Below, one piece after another: positions 6,667 through 15,527 of a DNA stretch of 35,694 nucleotides (position 1 is its first letter; every line of letters begins with the position of its first letter). The DNA lies in assembly GCA_024684395.1 (NCBI GenBank), contig JAIKWY010000133.1:1-35694 (forward strand), in the 5' to 3' direction. Source of the stretch: Oscillospiraceae bacterium. Lineage in GTDB: Bacteria; Bacillota; Clostridia; Oscillospirales; Ruminococcaceae. Both the position numbers and the translations under genes were made by a program. Under the pieces are notes generated by a model. That model made no database searches and was not told where the DNA came from. It saw only the letters and a program-made list of their open reading frames with translations.

Positions 6667-8205
6667 ATGGAATTACAAACCACCCGCACCGTCATCACAT
6701 CCGCCGAGCCGCTCGGGACGACCGTCCAGGAGCAGGGCATCGAGCTGGATTATGTGCTCCCCGACTACTTCCCCGATGTCTTCACTTTACTGAAATGCTT
6801 TGTCACGCCGACAATCACGAGCCAGTCCGTCAGCGGCGACCGCCTGAGCTATGAGCTCCGGGCAGACATCCGCATCCTCTACTGCACCGAGCAATCCCAC
6901 GTCCTGCAATGCGTCACCCAGACTTTGCACTTCTCCCGCACAGCCGAGCTCCCGCCCGGTGAGAGCATCACCGCCGAGCTGAGCCCCACGCTTGACTATG
7001 TCAACTGCCGTGTCGTGAGCCGCCGCCGTCTGGATCTGCGCGGAGCCGTCACCATCCGCATCCGTTCGACCGCCCTCCGCCGGCAGGAAGTCCTCTCCGA
7101 CATCTCCGGCAAGGGCATCCAGCTCCGCCGCCAGCCGGTGCAGTTCCCCGCTCATAGCCTTCGTGCCGAACGGAGCATCCTGATCTCCGAGGAGCTCGAA
7201 CTCGGCAGCGCCAAGCCGCCCATGCTGCACATCGTCCGCTGCGATGCCCGTGCCGTTGAGCAGACCCAGCGCTATGTCTCCGGCAAGCTCATGGTGCAGG
7301 GCAGCCTACAGGTGCAGCTGCTCTATGCCTGCGAAAAAGACAGCGACGGCAGTCTCGAACCCATGTCCTTCCGTCTCCCCTACAGCCAGCTCGTAGATCT
7401 CGAAGGCGCCGGCGAACAGGATCTCTGCCAGATCGAGACCGACGTCCTCTCCTGCGACATCAAGCCCGTCTCCGATGCCTCCGGCGAGGTGCATATGCTC
7501 CGCTGCGATGCCGAGCTGCATGTCACCTGCACGGCGCTCCGCATCGGCGCAGGCTCCCTCGTGACGGATGCCTTCTCCACCGAACATCCGAGCGAGACCG
7601 TCCGTGTGAGCATCCCGCTTGCCGGCGCTCCCGTCCCCGTCTCCGAAACGCTCACCGTCAGCGCCAAGCTCCCCTGCACGGATACCGAGCTCGATTGTGT
7701 CTATGATGCATGGTGCGAAGTCCGCACCCTCTCGACCGAACAGCAGGACGGCACCGTCCTCGTCACCGGGATGCTCGCCTGTCTGTGTCTCGTCCGGGAA
7801 AGCAGCGGTCTGCCCCGCCTGCTCGAAAAGGAGGAGCCCTTCGAGTACAGCTTCACCCCGGAAAGCCTTGGCGACAGCGACGCCCTCCGGCTCAAAGCAT
7901 CTGCCGTCAACACGGCATACACCCTTTCCTCCGCCGCCGAGGTCACACTCCGCTGCGAGCTCTCCCTTGCGGGAACCCTCACCCACACCACAGCCGTTGA
8001 AGCCCTGACCGATCTTGTGTTAGATGAAGAAGAAACCCTCCCCCGCCGCTACGCCCTCAAGCTCTACTACGGCAGCACCGGCGAAGCCGTCTGGGACATC
8101 GCCCGCCGCTCCCACACCAGCGTGGAAGCCATCATGGCGGAGAACGACCTGACCGATGAGATCCTCTCCCGCAGCGGAATGCTCCTCATCCCCATCGTTG
8201 GCTGA
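6667..8205 (+). CDS. sipL: SipL-like spore coat morphogenesis protein (DUF3794 + LysM)
   Basis: 512 residues. The first 460 hold repeated DUF3794-type beta-rich units (for example YVLPDYFPDVFTLLKC followed by an ILYC-containing strand, then similar segments near residues 200-300 and 330-450). The last 50 (from LKLYYGSTGEAVWDIARR to the end) form a LysM domain. This architecture is that of SipL of Clostridioides difficile, which binds SpoIVA through its LysM domain and helps localise the coat around the forespore. Finding spoIVA as the next gene supports the assignment. AGGAGG sits 7 nt before the ATG. Cytoplasmic mother-cell protein, no signal peptide. Confidence 0.85.
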   Translation: MELQTTRTVITSAEPLGTTVQEQGIELDYVLPDYFPDVFTLLKCFVTPTITSQSVSGDRLSYELRADIRILYCTEQSHVLQCVTQTLHFSRTAELPPGESITAELSPTLDYVNCRVVSRRRLDLRGAVTIRIRSTALRRQEVLSDISGKGIQLRRQPVQFPAHSLRAERSILISEELELGSAKPPMLHIVRCDARAVEQTQRYVSGKLMVQGSLQVQLLYACEKDSDGSLEPMSFRLPYSQLVDLEGAGEQDLCQIETDVLSCDIKPVSDASGEVHMLRCDAELHVTCTALRIGAGSLVTDAFSTEHPSETVRVSIPLAGAPVPVSETLTVSAKLPCTDTELDCVYDAWCEVRTLSTEQQDGTVLVTGMLACLCLVRESSGLPRLLEKEEPFEYSFTPESLGDSDALRLKASAVNTAYTLSSAAEVTLRCELSLAGTLTHTTAVEALTDLVLDEEETLPRRYALKLYYGSTGEAVWDIARRSHTSVEAIMAENDLTDEILSRSGMLLIPIVG

Positions 8206-8247
8206 GACAGTATACGAAGCGCCTTTCCATTTCCAAACAAAGCGGGT

Positions 8248-8335
8248 GCAGGGGGTGCAACCCCCTGCGAAAAAAGCCCCCTCCCTGGGGAGGGGGTTGG
8301 GGGTGGGGGTAAAAAGAATGCCTTTTCTTTTTACC
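8248..8335. repeat. Hairpin cluster between sipL and spoIVA
   Basis: Three stems: GCAGGGGGT/ACCCCCTGC (8248-8268), CCCCCTCCC/GGGGAGGGGG (8277-8296) and GGTAAAAAGAA/TTCTTTTTACC (8308-8335). Same type of GC-rich palindromes as in other gaps. They could attenuate read-through into spoIVA; no separate spoIVA promoter is obvious. Confidence 0.65.
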
Positions 8336-8377
8336 GGTCTCTCAAAAATCACTCCCCATAACCAGGAAGGAGTACCC

Positions 8378-9850
8378 ATGAACGACATCTACACCGACAT
8401 TGCCCGCCGCACCGGCGGAGACATCTACATCGGCGTGGTCGGACCCGTCCGCACGGGCAAATCCACGCTCATCAAGCGCTTCATGGAAACGCTTGTTATC
8501 CCGAACATCGACAGCAGCTTCAAGAAGGAACGAGCCGTTGACGAGCTCCCGCAGTCCGCCGCCGGCAAGACCATCATGACGACCGAGCCGAAGTTCATCC
8601 CCGAGGAAGCCGTCCCCGTTCGTCTCGATGACGGCGCACAGTTCCGCTGCCGGATGATCGACTGCGTGGGCTACATCGTCCCGAGCGCTTTAGGCTACAT
8701 CGAAAACGAAATGCCCCGCATGGTCATGACGCCGTGGTTCGATGAGGAAGTCCCCTTCAACATGGCAGCCGAGATCGGCACCCAGAAGGTCATCACCGAA
8801 CATGCCACCGTCGGACTCGTCGTGACAACAGACGGCAGCATCTCCGACATCCCCCGGGAGGAATATGCCGAAGCCGAAGCGCGTGTCATCTCCGAGCTGC
8901 AAGCCCTCGGCAAGCCCTTTGTCGTGCTGCTCAACACCACCGACCCGCATTCCGAAGCCGCCCGCAGTCTCGCCGCAGAGATGCAGGAAAGCTACGGCAC
9001 CGCCGTCCTCCCCGTGAGCGTCATCGACCTGACGGAGAACGACATCCGGGAGATCCTGACAGCGCTTCTCTATGCCTTCCCCATCCGGGAGGTCAATTTC
9101 GCCATGCCCGGCTGGGTCAGTATGCTCGGCAAGGGGCATCCCGTGAAGGATGCCGTCTTCGGCTGCATCCGGAGCGCCGCACAGACGCTCTCCACCGTGA
9201 AGGATGCCGCCGGACTTGCACAGCAGATCTGCGACTGTGAATACATCCTCCACGCCGCCCCGACCGGGATCGACCTCGGCACCGGCACGGTCACGATCAG
9301 CGTGAGCCTTGACGGCGCATTGTTTTTCCGCATCCTCAGTGAAGCGACCGGGCTTTCCATTGCGGATGAAAGCGGGCTGCTCTCCACCCTCACCGAGCTC
9401 TGCGAGATCAGAAAAGCCTACGCCCGCATCGAGCCCGCTCTCCGTGAAGTGGAAGCCACCGGCTACGGCATCGTCATGCCCTCGATGGAGGAGCTCCACC
9501 TCGAGGAGCCCGAGATCATCCGACAGGGCGGCAAGTACGGCGTCCGCCTGAAAGCCTCCGCCCCCTCCATCCACCTGATGAAAGCCGGTATCACCACCAC
9601 GGTGAGCCCGATCGTCGGCACCGAAAAGCAGAGCGAGGAACTCGTCATGTATCTCCTCGAGGGCTTCGAGGAAGACCCCGGCCGCATCTGGGAGTCGAAC
9701 ATCTTCGGCAAATCCCTCCACGAGCTGGTGAATGAAGGGCTGCACTCCAAGCTGTTCAAGATGCCCGTCGAAGCCCGCATGAAGCTCCAGGAGACCCTCG
9801 AACGCATCATCAACGAGGGCTGCTCCGGTCTGATATGCTTCATTTTGTAG
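8378..9850 (+). CDS. spoIVA: Stage IV sporulation protein A, coat-assembly ATPase
   Basis: 490 residues, essentially the same length as Bacillus subtilis SpoIVA. Walker A GPVRTGKS at residues 22-29 with Lys28, a following conserved TTEPKFIP segment, MIDCVGY as the Walker B-like element, and the family's C-terminal end CSGLICFIL. SpoIVA hydrolyses ATP to polymerise irreversibly on the outer forespore membrane and forms the base layer of the spore coat. The start has GGAAGGAG 5-6 nt upstream; an in-frame extension into the repeat region upstream is not real. In C. difficile its recruitment partner is SipL, encoded here just upstream. Confidence 0.97.
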   Translation: MNDIYTDIARRTGGDIYIGVVGPVRTGKSTLIKRFMETLVIPNIDSSFKKERAVDELPQSAAGKTIMTTEPKFIPEEAVPVRLDDGAQFRCRMIDCVGYIVPSALGYIENEMPRMVMTPWFDEEVPFNMAAEIGTQKVITEHATVGLVVTTDGSISDIPREEYAEAEARVISELQALGKPFVVLLNTTDPHSEAARSLAAEMQESYGTAVLPVSVIDLTENDIREILTALLYAFPIREVNFAMPGWVSMLGKGHPVKDAVFGCIRSAAQTLSTVKDAAGLAQQICDCEYILHAAPTGIDLGTGTVTISVSLDGALFFRILSEATGLSIADESGLLSTLTELCEIRKAYARIEPALREVEATGYGIVMPSMEELHLEEPEIIRQGGKYGVRLKASAPSIHLMKAGITTTVSPIVGTEKQSEELVMYLLEGFEEDPGRIWESNIFGKSLHELVNEGLHSKLFKMPVEARMKLQETLERIINEGCSGLICFIL

Positions 9851-9851
9851 A

Positions 9852-9921
9852 CCTCTCCCCTGTTTTCCAAAATGGCTCTGCTGCGTCCCTCAACCCCTCC
9901 CCCACTATAACAGGGGAGGGG
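9852..9921. repeat. 70-bp element with terminal inverted repeats after spoIVA
   Basis: CCTCTCCCCTGTT (9852-9864) and AACAGGGGAGGGG (9909-9921) are inverted copies with one mismatch around a 44-base centre. The purine-rich GGGGAGGGG core recurs in the repeats at 8277, 13241 and 31388. Confidence 0.6.
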
Positions 9922-10034
9922 CTCGGATGCATTTTGTCATAGGATCAAACGCATGCATACGGCTGCATGATCCCTCCCGAAATACTGTTTCGGAGCATAG
10001 AGCAGCCTTCCGGCATCTGCATCATACAACAAAA

Positions 10035-10066
10035 ATCCCCCTCCCGGATTCGTCCGGAAGGGGGAT
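10035..10066 (-). terminator. Terminator of metY
   Basis: Fourteen-base arms (10035-10048 and 10053-10066, one mismatch); on the minus strand the stem is followed by TTTTTG, 20 nt past the metY stop. Confidence 0.85.
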
Positions 10067-10085
10067 GCATTTTCACAAAATTTGC

Positions 10086-11351
10086 TTATTTGCTTGCCGC
10101 AAACGCCTGCTTGATATCGTCGAGAATATCCTCCACATTCTCCAGACCGACAGACAGACGGATCAGACCCGCATTGATACCAGCCGCCACAAGCTGCTCA
10201 TCGGTGAGCTGACGGTGGGTCATGCTTGCCGGATGCAGCACGCAGGTGCGGATGTCAGCCACATGCACCTCACGGGATGCCATCTGGAGCGCATCCATGA
10301 ACTTGGTCGCACGCTCACGGCCGCCCTTGATGCAGAACGAGATAACGCCGCTGCAGCCGTCCGGCAGATACTTCTGCGCACGCTCATGGTACTTGTCAGT
10401 CGGAAGACCCGGATAGCTTACGCTCTCCACATCCTCGCTGCTGTTCAGATACTCAGCAACGACCATTGCATTCTTGCAGTAACGCTCCATACGAACAGAC
10501 AGCGTCTCCAGACCAAGGTTCAGCAGGAACGCAGAGTTCGCAGCCGGATAGCAGCCGAAGTCTCTCATGAGCTGCATTCTCGCCTTGATGATGTACGCCA
10601 TCTTCCCGAAGGTATCCCAATATACAACACCGTGATAGCTCTCGTCCGGCTCGGTGAAGTCAGGGAAGTTGCCGTTTGCCCAGTTGAAGTTACCGGAATC
10701 AACGATCACGCCGCCGCCCTGCAGTGCATGGCCGTCCATGTACTTGGTCGTGGAGTGTACCACGATATCCGCGCCAAACTCGATCGGACGGCACAGGATC
10801 GGAGTCGGGAAGGTGTTGTCGATGATGAGCGGGATGTTGTGCTTATGCGCAAAATTCGCAAAGCGCTCGATGTCGAACACATTCAGTGCCGGATTTGCCA
10901 GCGTCTCACCGAATACCAGACGGGTGTTCGGCTTGATGGCAGCTTCGAGGGTCGCCTCATCTGCCTCCGGATCCACGAAGATGCACTCGATGCCGAGCTT
11001 CTTCAGCGATACCGCAAACAGATTGACCGTGCCGCCGTACAGCGAGCTGACCGCCAGGATGCTGTCACCGGAATTTGCAAGATTCAGTACAGACAGCAGC
11101 GAAGCAGCCTGACCGGAGGTCGTACACATTGCGCCGACGCCGCCCTCAAGTGCAGCGATCTTCTTCTCTACTGCATCCACGGTCGGATTTGCAAAACGGG
11201 AATACATGTACTCCATCGGCATATCGAACAGGTCTGCGATATGCTGTGTAGAGTCAAACACATAGGTCGTGCTCTGCACGATCGGCAGCGCACCCGGCTC
11301 ACCATTCTTGGGCTTGTAGCCCTCACGAACGCATTTGGTCTCAATTCTCAT
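10086..11351 (-). CDS. metY: O-acetylhomoserine sulfhydrylase / aminocarboxypropyltransferase
   Basis: 421 residues, full family length. A PLP-dependent Cys/Met metabolism enzyme: SRFANPT substrate-binding segment near residue 51, TTSGQAA near 78, IDNTFPTP at about 177, and the PLP lysine Lys203 in HSTTKYMDGH. The longer spacing and GYKPKNGEPGALPIVQSTTY at the N terminus are typical of MetY rather than MetB/MetC. Converts O-acetyl-L-homoserine and sulfide to homocysteine in methionine synthesis. AAAGGA lies about 9 nt before the ATG. Monocistronic, with its own promoter and terminator; no SAM riboswitch fits in the 30-nt leader. Confidence 0.93.
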   Translation of the reverse strand: MRIETKCVREGYKPKNGEPGALPIVQSTTYVFDSTQHIADLFDMPMEYMYSRFANPTVDAVEKKIAALEGGVGAMCTTSGQAASLLSVLNLANSGDSILAVSSLYGGTVNLFAVSLKKLGIECIFVDPEADEATLEAAIKPNTRLVFGETLANPALNVFDIERFANFAHKHNIPLIIDNTFPTPILCRPIEFGADIVVHSTTKYMDGHALQGGGVIVDSGNFNWANGNFPDFTEPDESYHGVVYWDTFGKMAYIIKARMQLMRDFGCYPAANSAFLLNLGLETLSVRMERYCKNAMVVAEYLNSSEDVESVSYPGLPTDKYHERAQKYLPDGCSGVISFCIKGGRERATKFMDALQMASREVHVADIRTCVLHPASMTHRQLTDEQLVAAGINAGLIRLSVGLENVEDILDDIKQAFAASK

Positions 11352-11386
11352 AGGATGACTTCCTTTCTGTTATAGACTGTATCTAT

Positions 11387-11415
11387 ATTATAACACAGCC
11401 TTCCCCTTCTGGCAA
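11387..11415 (-). promoter_or_regulatory. Sigma-A promoter of metY
   Basis: TTGCCA (11415-11410) and TATAAT (11392-11387), 17-nt spacing on the minus strand. Confidence 0.75.
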
Positions 11416-11447
11416 TACGTTCCATGCTACAAGAAATCTATTGCATG

Positions 11448-12047
11448 CTATAGGACACCGCTATAACGCAGGCACGCCATCACAATGAGCAGCCCGCCGC
11501 CGACCATACGCCACTTCCCCGACAGATGCCCCGCACGATTCCCCCAGAGCGTGAACAGGAACCCCATCACAAGCATCAGCCCCATGCAGACAAGTCCATC
11601 CCGCAGCCCGAACCCCGCCACGATCCCCGCAGCCAGCGCATCGAGTGACAGCGCTGCCGCATACGCCGGCACCTCCCGCAGCCCGAGCACCTTGGAACCG
11701 TCCGTATCCGCTGCTGTTTCGTCGATGCAGATTTCAATGACCAGCCCCAGCGCATGACGCCGGATCCGCTGTTTCCGCCGCATGAACCCTTTCAGGAGCT
11801 CCCCTGTGATCTGCACAAAGCCCATGCCCCCAATGAGCATCACTCCGCCCAGCTCAAACAGTCGCACCGACACATGCCGCCCCAGCCATCCCCCGAACAG
11901 CAGCGACAGCCCCATGACAGCCGTATCAAACGCACTGACCAGCGCCGCACTCCGTTTCGGAATAAGGATCCCGCTCATCCGGCAACCCATCGCCGCAAAG
12001 AAAATATCCACACTCACCGCAAACGCCAACAAACAAGCACCAACCAC
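11448..12047 (-). CDS. YtaF/MntP-type membrane protein
   Basis: 199 residues from GTG 12047, which has GGAGG 8 nt upstream; the GTG at 12056 overlaps that site. Two similar halves, each with an acidic residue in a small-residue helix: AFAVSVDIFFAAMGCRM early, then LSLDALAAGIVAGFGL, six or so membrane segments in all. The middle segment (ETAADTDGSKVLGLREVPAYAAALSLDALA) is the YtaF-like connection between halves. YtaF is a sporulation-linked membrane protein of unknown function; the related MntP exports manganese. I favour YtaF because of the linker and neighbouring sporulation genes, but cation export is possible. Confidence 0.75.
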   Translation of the reverse strand: MVGACLLAFAVSVDIFFAAMGCRMSGILIPKRSAALVSAFDTAVMGLSLLFGGWLGRHVSVRLFELGGVMLIGGMGFVQITGELLKGFMRRKQRIRRHALGLVIEICIDETAADTDGSKVLGLREVPAYAAALSLDALAAGIVAGFGLRDGLVCMGLMLVMGFLFTLWGNRAGHLSGKWRMVGGGLLIVMACLRYSGVL

Positions 12048-12105
12048 CGTGAACACCTCCGCTTCTCCTGTAGTCTATGCCCTTCCCCGGAATTGTGTGA
12101 ATCGC

Positions 12106-12134
12106 TTGCAAAATCCGGGATTTTATGCTATACT
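12106..12134 (+). promoter_or_regulatory. Sigma-A promoter of birA
   Basis: TTGCAA (12106-12111) and TATACT (12129-12134), spacing 17 nt. Confidence 0.7.
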
Positions 12135-12155
12135 GAATACAAAGGAAGTGAGCCT

Positions 12156-13121
12156 ATGCAAATCAAAGACAAAGTCCTCCAGGCGCTGCTGCAAGCAGAA
12201 GGCAGCTATCTCTCCGGCGCAGCCCTTGCCCGTGAGCTCGGATGCAGCCGCACCGCCGTCTGGAAAGCCATCGAGCAGCTCAAAGCAGACGGCTGTCAGA
12301 TCGAAGCCGTGACAAACCGGGGCTATTCCCTGCAAAACACCGGCGACCTGTTCCTCCCCGTCCAGCTCAAAAACCGCCTGACAAGTACCCGTACAAGCTA
12401 TGAGATACATCATTTCCCCGAGCTTGACTCCACCAATAACCGTCTGAAAGAGCTCGCCGCCGCAGGCGCCCCCGCCGGGACTGTCGTTATCGCCGATAAA
12501 CAGACCGCCGGAAAAGGTCGCCTCGGCAAGCGCTTCCACTCCCCCGCCGGCGGCATGTACCTGTCCGTGCTCCTCCGCCCGGATCTGCCCCTGACCGACA
12601 TGATGGCTGTCACCGCCTGCACCGCCTCCGCCGTGCATCTCGCGCTCGCCGATCTTGGCATCAGCGCACAGATCAAATGGGTCAACGACCTCTTCCTGCA
12701 CGGCAAAAAGATCTGCGGCATCCTCTCCGAGGGCGCTTTCAACGCCGAGCTCCTGAAAATGGACTACCTCATCATCGGCATCGGCATCAACCTCACGCCC
12801 GATCCCGCTCTGCCCGAGGAATTGCGCCCCATCGTGACGGATATCCTCACCGAGACAGGCATCCGTCTGCAACGTGCCGACCTCATCGCGGGCATTCTCC
12901 TGCATCTCGAACAGCTCATCGCCGAGCTCCCCGCCCGGACATATCTCCCCATCTACAAAGAAAATTCCTGCACACTCGGGCATCATGTGCAGTTTCTGTC
13001 GAACGGCATACCAAAAATCGCCCTTGCTGTCGATTTTGCAGATGATGCGGGTCTGATCGTCGAGCATGATGACGGCACCCGTGAGACCATCCGCACCGGC
13101 ACTGCCACCCCCATCGACTGA
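12156..13121 (+). CDS. birA: Bifunctional biotin ligase / biotin operon repressor
   Basis: 321 residues. Residues 1-60 form a winged helix-turn-helix (SGAALARELGCSRTAVWKAI), followed by the ligase: ELDSTNNRLKE, the biotinyl-AMP loop GKGRLGKRFHSPAGGMY, KWVNDLFL and a GIGINL strand, then a C-terminal SH3-like domain. It attaches biotin to carboxyl-carrier proteins and, with its HTH, probably represses biotin transport or synthesis genes, none of which are here. AAGGAAGTGAG precedes the ATG at 12156. A parS-like site starts directly after its TGA stop. Confidence 0.93.
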   Translation: MQIKDKVLQALLQAEGSYLSGAALARELGCSRTAVWKAIEQLKADGCQIEAVTNRGYSLQNTGDLFLPVQLKNRLTSTRTSYEIHHFPELDSTNNRLKELAAAGAPAGTVVIADKQTAGKGRLGKRFHSPAGGMYLSVLLRPDLPLTDMMAVTACTASAVHLALADLGISAQIKWVNDLFLHGKKICGILSEGAFNAELLKMDYLIIGIGINLTPDPALPEELRPIVTDILTETGIRLQRADLIAGILLHLEQLIAELPARTYLPIYKENSCTLGHHVQFLSNGIPKIALAVDFADDAGLIVEHDDGTRETIRTGTATPID

Positions 13122-13137
13122 TGTTTCACATGAAACA
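13122..13137. promoter_or_regulatory. parS: parS-like site 1, one mismatch
   Basis: TGTTTCACATGAAACA differs from the Firmicutes parS consensus TGTTTCACGTGAAACA at one central base. It begins at the base after the birA stop codon. Binding by the nearby Spo0J is expected. Confidence 0.8.
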
Positions 13138-13160
13138 ATCCATATTTACCATAATATGCC

Positions 13161-13194
13161 AAAACAGCCCCAGAATTTGATCCGGGGCTGTTTT
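13161..13194. terminator. Bidirectional terminator between birA and serS
   Basis: AAAACAGCCCC (13161-13171) and GGGGCTGTTTT (13184-13194) form a stem with A4/T4 flanks usable from both sides. Confidence 0.8.
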
Positions 13195-13210
13195 AGTATA
13201 GTATAGTTAG

Positions 13211-13275
13211 TGTTCAGAGACCGAAGGTCCCTGAACGCCGAAGACCTCCCCTGAACTACGTTCAGGGGAGGTCTT
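13211..13275. repeat. Two adjacent inverted repeats downstream of serS
   Basis: GTTCAGAGACC/GGTCCCTGAAC (13211-13235, one mismatch), then a perfect 16-bp inverted repeat with a 3-base loop (13241-13256 and 13260-13275). The long stem lies just past the serS stop but has no T run on the minus strand. It shares the AGACCTCCCCTG purine/pyrimidine style of the other repeats. Confidence 0.75.
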
Positions 13276-13285
13276 AAACCATATC

Positions 13286-14572
13286 TTACTTCTTCGTGAT
13301 AACTTCCTGACCACCCATGTACGGACGCAGAGCCACAGGAATGCGGATGCTGCCGTCCTCGTTCAGGTTGTTTTCGAGGAATGCGATCAGCATTCTTGGC
13401 GGTGCCACAACCGTATTGTTCAGCGTGTGAGCGAAGTACTTCTTGCCGTCCGCATCCTTCACACGGATGCCAAGGCGTCTTGCCTGCGCATCGCCAAGGT
13501 TGGAGCAGCTGCCGACCTCGAAATACTTCTGCTGTCTCGGCGACCAAGCCTCAACGTCCAGGCTCTTCACCTTCAGGTCAGCCAGATCACCGGAGCAGCA
13601 CTCGAGCGTGCGTACCGGAATATCGAGCGTGCGGAAGAAGTCAACGGTATTCTTCCAGAGCACATCGAAGTACTCCATGCTCTCCTCCGGCTTGCAGACA
13701 ACGATCATTTCCTGCTTCTCAAACTGGTGGATACGATACACACCACGCTCCTCGATGCCGTGCGCACCGACTTCCTTACGGAAGCAAGGAGAATAGCTCG
13801 TCAGCTTCTGCGGCAGGCTCTCCTCCGGCAGGATGGTGTCGATGAACTTACCGATCATGGAGTGCTCAGACGTACCGATGAGGTACAGATCCTCGCCCTC
13901 GATCTTGTACATCATGCCTTCCATCTCTGCGAAGCTCATAACACCGGTCACGACCTCGCTGCGGATCATAAACGGCGGGATAAAGTAGGTAAACCCTCTG
14001 CCGATCATGAAATCACGGGCATAGCTCAGGATGGAGGAATGCAGTCTCGCAATATCGCCGCTCAGGTAATAGAAGCCATTTCCCGACGTTTTTCTTGCAG
14101 AATCAAGGTCGATACCGCACAGATTCTCCATAATATCCACATGGTACGGCACCTCGAAGTCCGGTACGACCGGATCACCAAAGCGCTCGATCTCCACGTT
14201 CTCAGAGTCATCCTTACCGATCGGCACAGATGCATCGATGATATTCGGGATCACCAGCATGATCTCGCGGATCTTCTTCTGGAGCTCATCCTCGCTGACC
14301 TCCAGTGCAGCGAGCTCGTCGCCCATCGCATTGACCTCAGCCTTGACAGCCTCAGCGCCGTCCTTGTCGCCCTTCGCCATCATACCGCCGATCAGCTTGC
14401 TCTTCGCCTTGCGCTGTGCTCTCAGCTCATCGCCCCGGACCTTTGCAGCACGATACTGCTTGTCGAGCTCGATGACCTCGTCCACGAGCGGCAGCTTTTC
14501 ATCCTGAAACTTCTTCTTGATATTGTCCTTGACAACATCCGGGTTTTCCCGCAAAAACTTCATATCCAGCAT
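13286..14572 (-). CDS. serS: Seryl-tRNA synthetase
   Basis: 428 residues. N-terminal long coiled-coil arm (residues about 30-105, rich in Lys/Glu) that grips the tRNA long variable arm, followed by the class II catalytic core: motif 2 CFRKEVGAHG...RVHQFEK-like (YRIHQFEKQE) and motif 3 near APPRMLIAFLEN. Charges tRNA-Ser with serine in the cytosol. GGAAAGGAAG lies 4-6 nt before the ATG. There are only 93 nt between parB and serS and no T-box fits there; it may be co-transcribed with soj-spo0J. Serine itself would be supplied by serC-serA 12 kb away. Confidence 0.97.
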   Translation of the reverse strand: MLDMKFLRENPDVVKDNIKKKFQDEKLPLVDEVIELDKQYRAAKVRGDELRAQRKAKSKLIGGMMAKGDKDGAEAVKAEVNAMGDELAALEVSEDELQKKIREIMLVIPNIIDASVPIGKDDSENVEIERFGDPVVPDFEVPYHVDIMENLCGIDLDSARKTSGNGFYYLSGDIARLHSSILSYARDFMIGRGFTYFIPPFMIRSEVVTGVMSFAEMEGMMYKIEGEDLYLIGTSEHSMIGKFIDTILPEESLPQKLTSYSPCFRKEVGAHGIEERGVYRIHQFEKQEMIVVCKPEESMEYFDVLWKNTVDFFRTLDIPVRTLECCSGDLADLKVKSLDVEAWSPRQQKYFEVGSCSNLGDAQARRLGIRVKDADGKKYFAHTLNNTVVAPPRMLIAFLENNLNEDGSIRIPVALRPYMGGQEVITKK

Positions 14573-14649
14573 GGTTCATTCTTCCTTTCCGATTTTGGGA
14601 CATTCTATATAGATATACAGCATACGCCGCATGTCCTCCACATAATCAA

Positions 14650-14665
14650 TGTTTCATGTGAAACA
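14650..14665. promoter_or_regulatory. parS: parS-like site 2, one mismatch
   Basis: TGTTTCATGTGAAACA is the reverse complement of site 1, hence the same variant. It begins at the base after the spo0J (parB) stop codon. Confidence 0.8.
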
Positions 14666-15511
14666 TTATTCCTCCGGCGACAGCAATTCCGCCAGCGTCC
14701 GCAGATCCTCTTCATCATAAAATTCAAGGCTCAGCGTTCCCTTATTCTTCTTATACTGCACCTTCACCTTGCGTCCAAGTCTCGTATGCAGTGCCTGCTC
14801 CACCTCGCCATAATAAGAAATAGGCGCAGGTTCGGCATTTTCCTCTTCCGCAGGAGCCTGACTGTCCGCAGCGAGCTTCTCGATCTGGCGCACGGTCATC
14901 TGCCCGTCAGCCGCCTTTCTCGCCGCATACAGCATCAGATCATCATCCGCAATACCCAGCAGAGCCCGTGCATGACCGGCAGAAATGCTGCCATCCACCA
15001 GATACCCCTGGATCTCGTCCGGCAGCCGCAGCAAACGGATGGCATTTGCCACCGCACTGCGGGAGCGACCGACCGTTTTGGCGATCTCCTCCTGCGTCAT
15101 ATGATATTCATCCTGCAATTTGCAGTAACCGAGCGCTTCTTCGATCGGATTCAGGTTTTCACGCTGCAAATTCTCAATAAGAGCGATCTGCGCCGCTTCC
15201 GCCTCCGACATATCCCGGATCACGACCGGCACTTCATCCAGCCCGAGCATCCGGGCAGCACGCCATCTGCGCTCGCCTGCAACGATCTGGTACCCGCCCA
15301 TCGGCATGGGACGCACCAGGATCGGCTGTAATACGCCATATTCCCGGATAGAATCCGCCAAAGCCGAGATAGCTGTCTCGTCGAAATTCTTTCTCGGCTG
15401 GTTCCGGTTCGGCTCAATCTCCGACAAGCGCAGCGTCTTCTTCACCTGCACTTCGGACGAATTATCCTCAAACAGCGAATCCAGACCGCCACCAAGTCCG
15501 CCTTTACCCAT
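14666..15511 (-). CDS. parB: Chromosome-partitioning ParB/Spo0J CTPase clamp
   Basis: 281 residues. N-terminal signature GKGGLGGGLDSLF, then the box I/II region with PNRNQPRKNF and the CTP-binding GERRWRAAR motif, a helix-turn-helix around TQEEIAKTVGRSRSAVANAIRLL, and a C-terminal dimerisation part. It loads at parS, binds CTP, slides as a clamp and recruits SMC; with ParA it positions origins. Start ATG has GAGGTGATCGA before it. Sixteen nt separate it from parA. The four parS sites nearby are its presumed targets. Confidence 0.95.
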   Translation of the reverse strand: MGKGGLGGGLDSLFEDNSSEVQVKKTLRLSEIEPNRNQPRKNFDETAISALADSIREYGVLQPILVRPMPMGGYQIVAGERRWRAARMLGLDEVPVVIRDMSEAEAAQIALIENLQRENLNPIEEALGYCKLQDEYHMTQEEIAKTVGRSRSAVANAIRLLRLPDEIQGYLVDGSISAGHARALLGIADDDLMLYAARKAADGQMTVRQIEKLAADSQAPAEEENAEPAPISYYGEVEQALHTRLGRKVKVQYKKNKGTLSLEFYDEEDLRTLAELLSPEE

Positions 15512-15527
15512 TCGATCACCTCATTTC

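Noticed and set aside
14573-14649. T-box riboswitch before serS
   Set aside because: The gap is too short and lacks the T-box sequence and terminator.
13427-15331. Long open frame (over 600 codons) antisense to serS and parB
   Set aside because: A shadow of GC-rich codon bias; no ribosome site or family motifs, and both opposite-strand genes are certain.
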